64,000 nucleotides of DNA from Paraburkholderia sediminicola (lineage in GTDB: Bacteria > Pseudomonadota > Gammaproteobacteria > Burkholderiales > Burkholderiaceae), in NCBI RefSeq assembly GCF_902859805.1, contig NZ_CADIKC010000001.1, positions 682,001-746,000 of the forward strand. The letters are read 5' to 3'. Below, in pieces: positions 60,201 through 64,000 of the stretch (within the stretch, counting starts at the first letter, position 1; every line of letters begins with the position of its first letter). The position numbers and the translations under genes are program-made. The notes beneath the pieces were generated by a model, which was not told the DNA's origin, searched no databases, and was given only the letters and a program-made list of their open reading frames with translations.

Positions 60201-61763
60201 GTGCCGAAAGGACAGGTTCTTACCTTGCGCTACCGGTTGGGCAGACGGTTAGCCCGGACCCGAAAATCAATTTCGTGGGCAATCGGCGAGCACCCCTTTC
60301 TGGCAGGCCTATCCGGCATGGTCGCAGCCACCGTCATGGCCGCGCTGACTTTCCTCGCGCTCTACAACAGCCGTGAAGACGAATTCCGCCATGCCGTGGA
60401 AAATTCGCGCAACCTCGTCGCGATCATCAGCGGCGACCTTGCGCGCAGTGTCACCCGCAATGACCTGTCGTTGCGCGGCGTGGTGGCGGACGCCGAGCGC
60501 CCGGAAACATGGACCCTGTCGCCCTACTTGCGCCAGCGCGTCCTGTTCGATCGCGGACTGGCCTCGCCGATCACGGGCGACGCCTACGTTCTCGATGCAC
60601 AAGGCCATGTCAAAGCGTCCATGAGCGGAAGCGCTTACCCAGGCCTGTCGTTCTCGAATCGTGACTACTTCACCGTGCAGAAGAACAACCCCGCGGCGGG
60701 TCTCTACATGTCGAATCCCTATTCGTCGCAAGCCGGCAACGGCGCGTTGGCCCTGGCGCTAACAAGGCGCATCGATGCACCTGACGGCACGTTCGACGGT
60801 ATCGCGATGGTCAGCATACGGATCGAATACTTCGAACATCTGCTCGACAACATCGATCTCGGGCCCAACGGCGGCGGCGTTATCGTGCTCGACAACGGTA
60901 CGCTCATCGCCAGCCGGCCCACTGCGCGCCGCGGCATCGGCTCGAACTATGCGCACACGTCAAACTTTGCGAGCATTGCAAGCCATCCGTCCGGCAGCTT
61001 CGTGTCGGACGGCTCTCTGGATGGCGTCTCGCGCTTGTACACCTACGCACACGTGCCGGGCACGCCGCTGATAGTCGGCATCGCGCCGGCTGTGGAAGAT
61101 GTGCTGGCCGACTGGCGCAAACGCAACATGCTCGCGGGCGCGATGACCGTGCTGTTCGGCGGCGCCTACGTGATGGTGTCGTGGCTATTCGCCTTTGCGC
61201 TGCGAGACAAGGCGCGCGCCGAAGCCGAATTGCAACGCATCGCCGCAACCGATGCGCTGACCGGCCTAAACAACCGCCGCGCGTTCGACCGGCGGCTCGC
61301 GCAGGAATGGCGGCGAGCGCAGCGCGAGCAGACACCGCTCTCGCTGCTCTTCATCGACATCGATCACTTCAAGCGCTTCAACGACACCTACGGCCATGCA
61401 ACGGGCGACGAGGTGTTGACCGTGGTGGCCGAGCGCATCATGTCGGGCACGCGGCGCGCGGTGGATCTGGCGGCGCGCTATGGCGGCGAAGAGTTCGCGG
61501 TGGTGCTGCCGAATACGTCGCTTGAAGGGGCGATCAAGGTGGCCGAAAAAATCCGCAAGCGCGTCGAATCAGCCGCGCTTGCACACGAGGATACGCAGAG
61601 CGGACATGTGACGATCAGCGTGGGCTGCGCGTCATGCAAGCCGCCTGAGGGTGGTAACGCGGCCGCTCTGCTTGCCGCGGCGGATGTCCAGTTGTATGCC
61701 GCAAAAGCCGGCGGCCGCAACCGCGTGGCATGGCAGGCAAACGCCGCGCAATCCGCGGCTTAA
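60201..61763 (+). CDS. dCACHE-type membrane diguanylate cyclase (GGDEF)
   Basis: This 520-aa protein synthesises c-di-GMP. TM1 is at about 36-54, and a periplasmic double-CACHE-like sensor follows (about 60-300; GDAYVLDAQGHVKASMSG, FSNRDYFTVQ and GLYMSNPYSS). TM2 is at about 310-333, then a short linker and the GGDEF domain (about 345-510). GGEEF at 428-432 is active-type and the I-site RAVD at 419-422 is present, so feedback inhibition is likely. Start is GTG 60201 with GGGAG upstream. It stands alone between a LysR gene and the DUF2844 gene. CACHE domains commonly sense amino acids, amines or carboxylates. Confidence 0.93.
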   Translation: MPKGQVLTLRYRLGRRLARTRKSISWAIGEHPFLAGLSGMVAATVMAALTFLALYNSREDEFRHAVENSRNLVAIISGDLARSVTRNDLSLRGVVADAERPETWTLSPYLRQRVLFDRGLASPITGDAYVLDAQGHVKASMSGSAYPGLSFSNRDYFTVQKNNPAAGLYMSNPYSSQAGNGALALALTRRIDAPDGTFDGIAMVSIRIEYFEHLLDNIDLGPNGGGVIVLDNGTLIASRPTARRGIGSNYAHTSNFASIASHPSGSFVSDGSLDGVSRLYTYAHVPGTPLIVGIAPAVEDVLADWRKRNMLAGAMTVLFGGAYVMVSWLFAFALRDKARAEAELQRIAATDALTGLNNRRAFDRRLAQEWRRAQREQTPLSLLFIDIDHFKRFNDTYGHATGDEVLTVVAERIMSGTRRAVDLAARYGGEEFAVVLPNTSLEGAIKVAEKIRKRVESAALAHEDTQSGHVTISVGCASCKPPEGGNAAALLAAADVQLYAAKAGGRNRVAWQANAAQSAA

Positions 61764-61965
61764 ATATCGAAGAAACCCATATCGGCGCCGCGTGATCACG
61801 CGAACCCCTGATTACCTATCGCGCATTTTCTTTCAATTTCAAATAGAACCCGATTCGCCTTGCTATTCGTCTGATTTAATCGAGGAGACGCACGCTAGTA
61901 TTTACACCGCGTGGGCGCGAGGAAACGTTCGCACGTATTTTCCAAAAAACGTCGAAAACCAAAAA

Positions 61966-62472
61966 ATGATAATCAGCCAATTTCGAATGCTCGTGGTGGC
62001 TGCGGCCTCGGTCGCCACGATTGCTCCGGCGTATGCAGGGTTAGGCGGCGCACCGACCTACCCCGTGACCGCCAGCAGCACCAGCGCAGGGGCGGCCAGC
62101 CAGGGCGGCGCTGCAGTGGCCCGCTTTGCCGCCAGCGGCAATGCGGCTTCGTCCACTTACACCGTGAGTCAGACCACGCTTGCGTCGGGCACAGTCGTGA
62201 ACGAGTACATCACGGCAGGCAACACCGTGTTCGCGTTGAGCTGGGAAGGTCCGACCATGCCGCCGCTCAACACGCTGCTCGCCACTTACTTCCCCTCTTA
62301 CGTGCAGGCGCTCACCGACGCGCACACAGCGCAAGGCGGCGGCTATGGCTCGGCGGTCGTGCGTCAGTCAGCTCTGGTGGTTGAAACGGGCGGGCATATG
62401 GGCGCCTTCGTGGGTCGAGCCTATCTGCCGCAAGCGTTGCCGCAAGGCGTGAGCGCTGACGACATCAAGTAA
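61966..62472 (+). CDS. DUF2844 domain exported protein
   Basis: This 168-aa protein has a signal peptide (ending PAYAG, about residues 1-25) and a mature DUF2844 region: LGGAPTYPVTAS, YTVSQTTLASGTVVNEYITAGNTVFALSWEGPTMPPLNTLL. This pattern is frequent in Burkholderiaceae, where the gene precedes a DUF3443 gene as here. ATG 61966 is chosen, with ATG 61987 possible; the open frame extending to 61651 overlaps the cyclase and is not conserved. No strong Shine-Dalgarno is visible. The role is unknown; it may help secrete, or form part of, a surface-associated complex. Confidence 0.88.
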   Translation: MIISQFRMLVVAAASVATIAPAYAGLGGAPTYPVTASSTSAGAASQGGAAVARFAASGNAASSTYTVSQTTLASGTVVNEYITAGNTVFALSWEGPTMPPLNTLLATYFPSYVQALTDAHTAQGGGYGSAVVRQSALVVETGGHMGAFVGRAYLPQALPQGVSADDIK

Positions 62473-62501
62473 GTCTTCAAAAATCAATCGAGAGAATAAA
62501 A

Positions 62502-63803
62502 GTGCGCAAAATCGCATGGATCATTGCTGCAGCGCTCGGCCTGAGTCTGGCTGGCTGCGGCGGGGGCGGGGGTAGCAACAGTGGAACCAACAGCAACACA
62601 TCGATAAACGCACCGGGCAGCAATTCGCCGGCGACGCCGAGCACAACGAGTTCTTCGTCCAACGTGCTCGCGGTGGACGCGTCGGCGGTGCCTACTGCGG
62701 TCGGTCCCGGTAATACGATAGCCGTGACGGTCAGCAAAACGGGCATCCACAATCAGCCCATGGTCAGCGTCACGATCTGCGCCCCGGGATCCAGCGCCGG
62801 CACCAGTTGCGCGACGATCCCGAACGTGATTGTCGATACCGAATCGTTCGGGCTGCGCCTCGTACGCTCAGCCATTCCGGCCGCCACCTTCAGCGCGCTG
62901 ACAGCGGAAAACGCCGTGCCGAGCGGTCTCCCGCTCGCCGAATGCGCATTGTTCGGCAGCGGCTATGCATGGGGTTCCGTCCATCTTGCGGACATTGAGA
63001 TGTCGGGTGAGATTGCCTCGAGCGTGCCGATCCACGTGATCGGCGATTCGGACCTGACCGTGGCCGCGCCGACCGAGTGCCAGGTTGGCCGCGCACTGAC
63101 CACCACGGCCGATCTCGGCGCAAACGGCATTCTCGGCATCGGTGTGAGCCCGAATGACTGCGGCTCGGCCTGCGCGAATGCGGCGGTGTCGACGTTCTAC
63201 TACACCAACGCCGGTGTGGCCACCTCGGTCGCCGTAACCGGACAGATCACCAATCCGGTCACAAAGTTCGCGCTGGATAACAACGGTGTGATTCTGGAAA
63301 TGGCGCAGGTTTCCGACAGCGGCAGCGCAACGGCTCAGGGTACGCTGGTGTTCGGGATCGACACGCAGACCAACAATACGTTGTCTGGCACGGGCGCCAC
63401 GCTGATCAGGACGGACGGGAACGGCGACTTCGCGTCGATCTACGGCGGCTCCACGCTGACGAAGACGTTCTTCGACTCCGGATCGACGGTGCTGTTCTTC
63501 CCCGACCTGACGATCCCGATTGATAGCGCGACCGGCTACTACATCCCGACGGCCACGGTGGGGCGGACGTCGACGCTGGTGGCAACCAGTCCGGCGAGTG
63601 TCTCACTCGGCTTCAATATCGCGAACGGGGCGACACTGAACGCGTCGGGGAATTCCGCGTTCAATAACCTCGGCATTTATATGTCGCGGCAGTTCGACTT
63701 CGGCATGCCGTTCTTCTACGGCCGGCACGTGTACTACGGCATTTCGGGCAAGTCGTCCACGGGTGGGGGTACGGGGCCTTATGTGGCGTATGTTTCGAGT
63801 TGA
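62502..63803 (+). CDS. DUF3443 domain lipoprotein
   Basis: This 433-aa exported lipoprotein has the lipobox LAGC at the end of its signal (Cys19), followed by a Gly-rich and Ser/Asn-rich linker. The mature DUF3443 domain has NVIVDTESFGLRLVRSAI, LAECALFGSGYAWGSVHLADIEMSGE and FFDSGSTVLFFPD, a layout reminiscent of an aspartic-protease-like (pepsin/retropepsin) fold with DTE and DSG motifs. Proteolytic function is an inference from those two motifs only. GTG 62502 is the start, 29 bases after the DUF2844 stop, so the two genes form an operon that ends at a hairpin terminator. Confidence 0.9.
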   Translation: MRKIAWIIAAALGLSLAGCGGGGGSNSGTNSNTSINAPGSNSPATPSTTSSSSNVLAVDASAVPTAVGPGNTIAVTVSKTGIHNQPMVSVTICAPGSSAGTSCATIPNVIVDTESFGLRLVRSAIPAATFSALTAENAVPSGLPLAECALFGSGYAWGSVHLADIEMSGEIASSVPIHVIGDSDLTVAAPTECQVGRALTTTADLGANGILGIGVSPNDCGSACANAAVSTFYYTNAGVATSVAVTGQITNPVTKFALDNNGVILEMAQVSDSGSATAQGTLVFGIDTQTNNTLSGTGATLIRTDGNGDFASIYGGSTLTKTFFDSGSTVLFFPDLTIPIDSATGYYIPTATVGRTSTLVATSPASVSLGFNIANGATLNASGNSAFNNLGIYMSRQFDFGMPFFYGRHVYYGISGKSSTGGGTGPYVAYVSS

Positions 63804-63823
63804 GGGGTAGTGGTTCTGCAAGC

Positions 63824-63847
63824 AAACCCGGCCTGAGCGCCGGGTTT
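63824..63847 (+). terminator. intrinsic terminator after the DUF3443 gene
   Basis: AAACCCGGC (63824-63832) pairs with GCCGGGTTT (63839-63847) in a perfect 9-bp stem with a 6-base loop. ATTT follows. It lies 20 bases after the DUF3443 stop and probably ends that operon. Beyond it, 63848-64000 shows no gene; TTTCTGGTGGCG occurs at 63849 and again at 63958. Confidence 0.8.
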
Positions 63848-64000
63848 ATTTCTGGTGGCGTCGATCGTGTTGATGCTGCTGGTGTTTCACGCTTCGGGGG
63901 AGGAAAGTCGCACCCCCCATCCACCGCCCAGCCGCGAAAATTCGTAGCTTTGTTGATTTTCTGGTGGCGGCGCCGGCAACCTGGTGGATCCTTGCATTAC

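Noticed and set aside
61651-61965. N-terminal extension of the DUF2844 gene
   Set aside because: It overlaps the diguanylate cyclase end and lies before the signal peptide, which must be N-terminal.
63849-63969. TTTCTGGTGGCG direct repeat at the window end
   Set aside because: Only 12 bases, no associated gene or boundary visible; could be chance or the edge of something outside the window.
1-64000. Search by eye for tRNA genes, CRISPR arrays, insertion sequences, integrases and phage genes
   Set aside because: No cloverleaf-like GGTTCGAATCC context, no regularly spaced repeats, no transposase or integrase motif was found.

Overview
The window is high-GC, densely packed chromosomal DNA. It looks like a member of the Burkholderiaceae, most likely Paraburkholderia or a close relative. 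That placement is an inference from three things: the DUF2844-DUF3443 secreted pair, the abundance of LysR/GntR-controlled catabolic islands with MFS porters, and the glucarate and AtuA-type gene sets. No rRNA, tRNA, CRISPR array, insertion sequence, prophage or origin was seen. The content is accessory metabolism, transport and signalling.

Layout. 0-6 kb: end of an unidentified gene, a small conserved protein, a GNAT acetyltransferase, a PAP2-type undecaprenyl-diphosphatase, an AraC regulator and two alpha/beta hydrolases (one secreted, one of the dienelactone hydrolase type). 6-12.6 kb: an orphan periplasmic solute-binding protein, then a signalling operon of a small unknown protein, a hybrid histidine kinase, a receiver-PAS-PAS kinase and a NarL-type regulator, the last three overlapping. 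13-22 kb: a membrane diguanylate cyclase, a frameshifted amidase, a secreted glycosidase with a long Pro-Thr linker and a secreted beta-propeller protein. 22-25 kb: a divergent LysR/NmrA pair and two small genes. 25-31 kb: a LysR-led catabolic operon (CoA-transferase, HMG-CoA-lyase-like enzyme, VOC protein, 2-hydroxyacid dehydrogenase, MFS). 31-34.5 kb: a flavin monooxygenase with a regulator that keeps GAF and Fis-type HTH regions but has no AAA+ domain. 34.6-38 kb: MarR with a perfect palindrome, divergent from a VOC/metallo-beta-lactamase-fold pair, then a DadA-like oxidoreductase. 38-39.4 kb: ECF sigma factor, small membrane protein and ferredoxin. 39.4-45.5 kb: gamma-glutamyltransferase-like enzyme, MFS, GAF protein and MFS, divergent from a GntR regulator with two matching palindromes. 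45.5-49 kb: an orphan solute-binding protein overlapping a CHASE-PAS-GGDEF-EAL protein. 49.5-51 kb: a 14-TM efflux pump. 51-56 kb: the D-glucarate operon (kdgD, gudD, a GudP-like porter) and its FadR-type regulator. 56-60 kb: a split AtuA system with a CitMHS porter and a LysR regulator. 60-63.8 kb: a diguanylate cyclase and the DUF2844/DUF3443 pair.

Two themes recur. First, uptake and catabolism modules are each built from a divergent regulator, one or two enzymes and an MFS or CitMHS porter. Second, signalling is heavy: three c-di-GMP enzymes, two kinases, and two solute-binding proteins that have no ABC permease or ATPase nearby but sit beside signalling genes. Start codons were moved from the longest open frame whenever a ribosome-binding site and family alignment supported a shorter product. 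Functions are assigned from recognisable motifs and family resemblance only; no database search was run.
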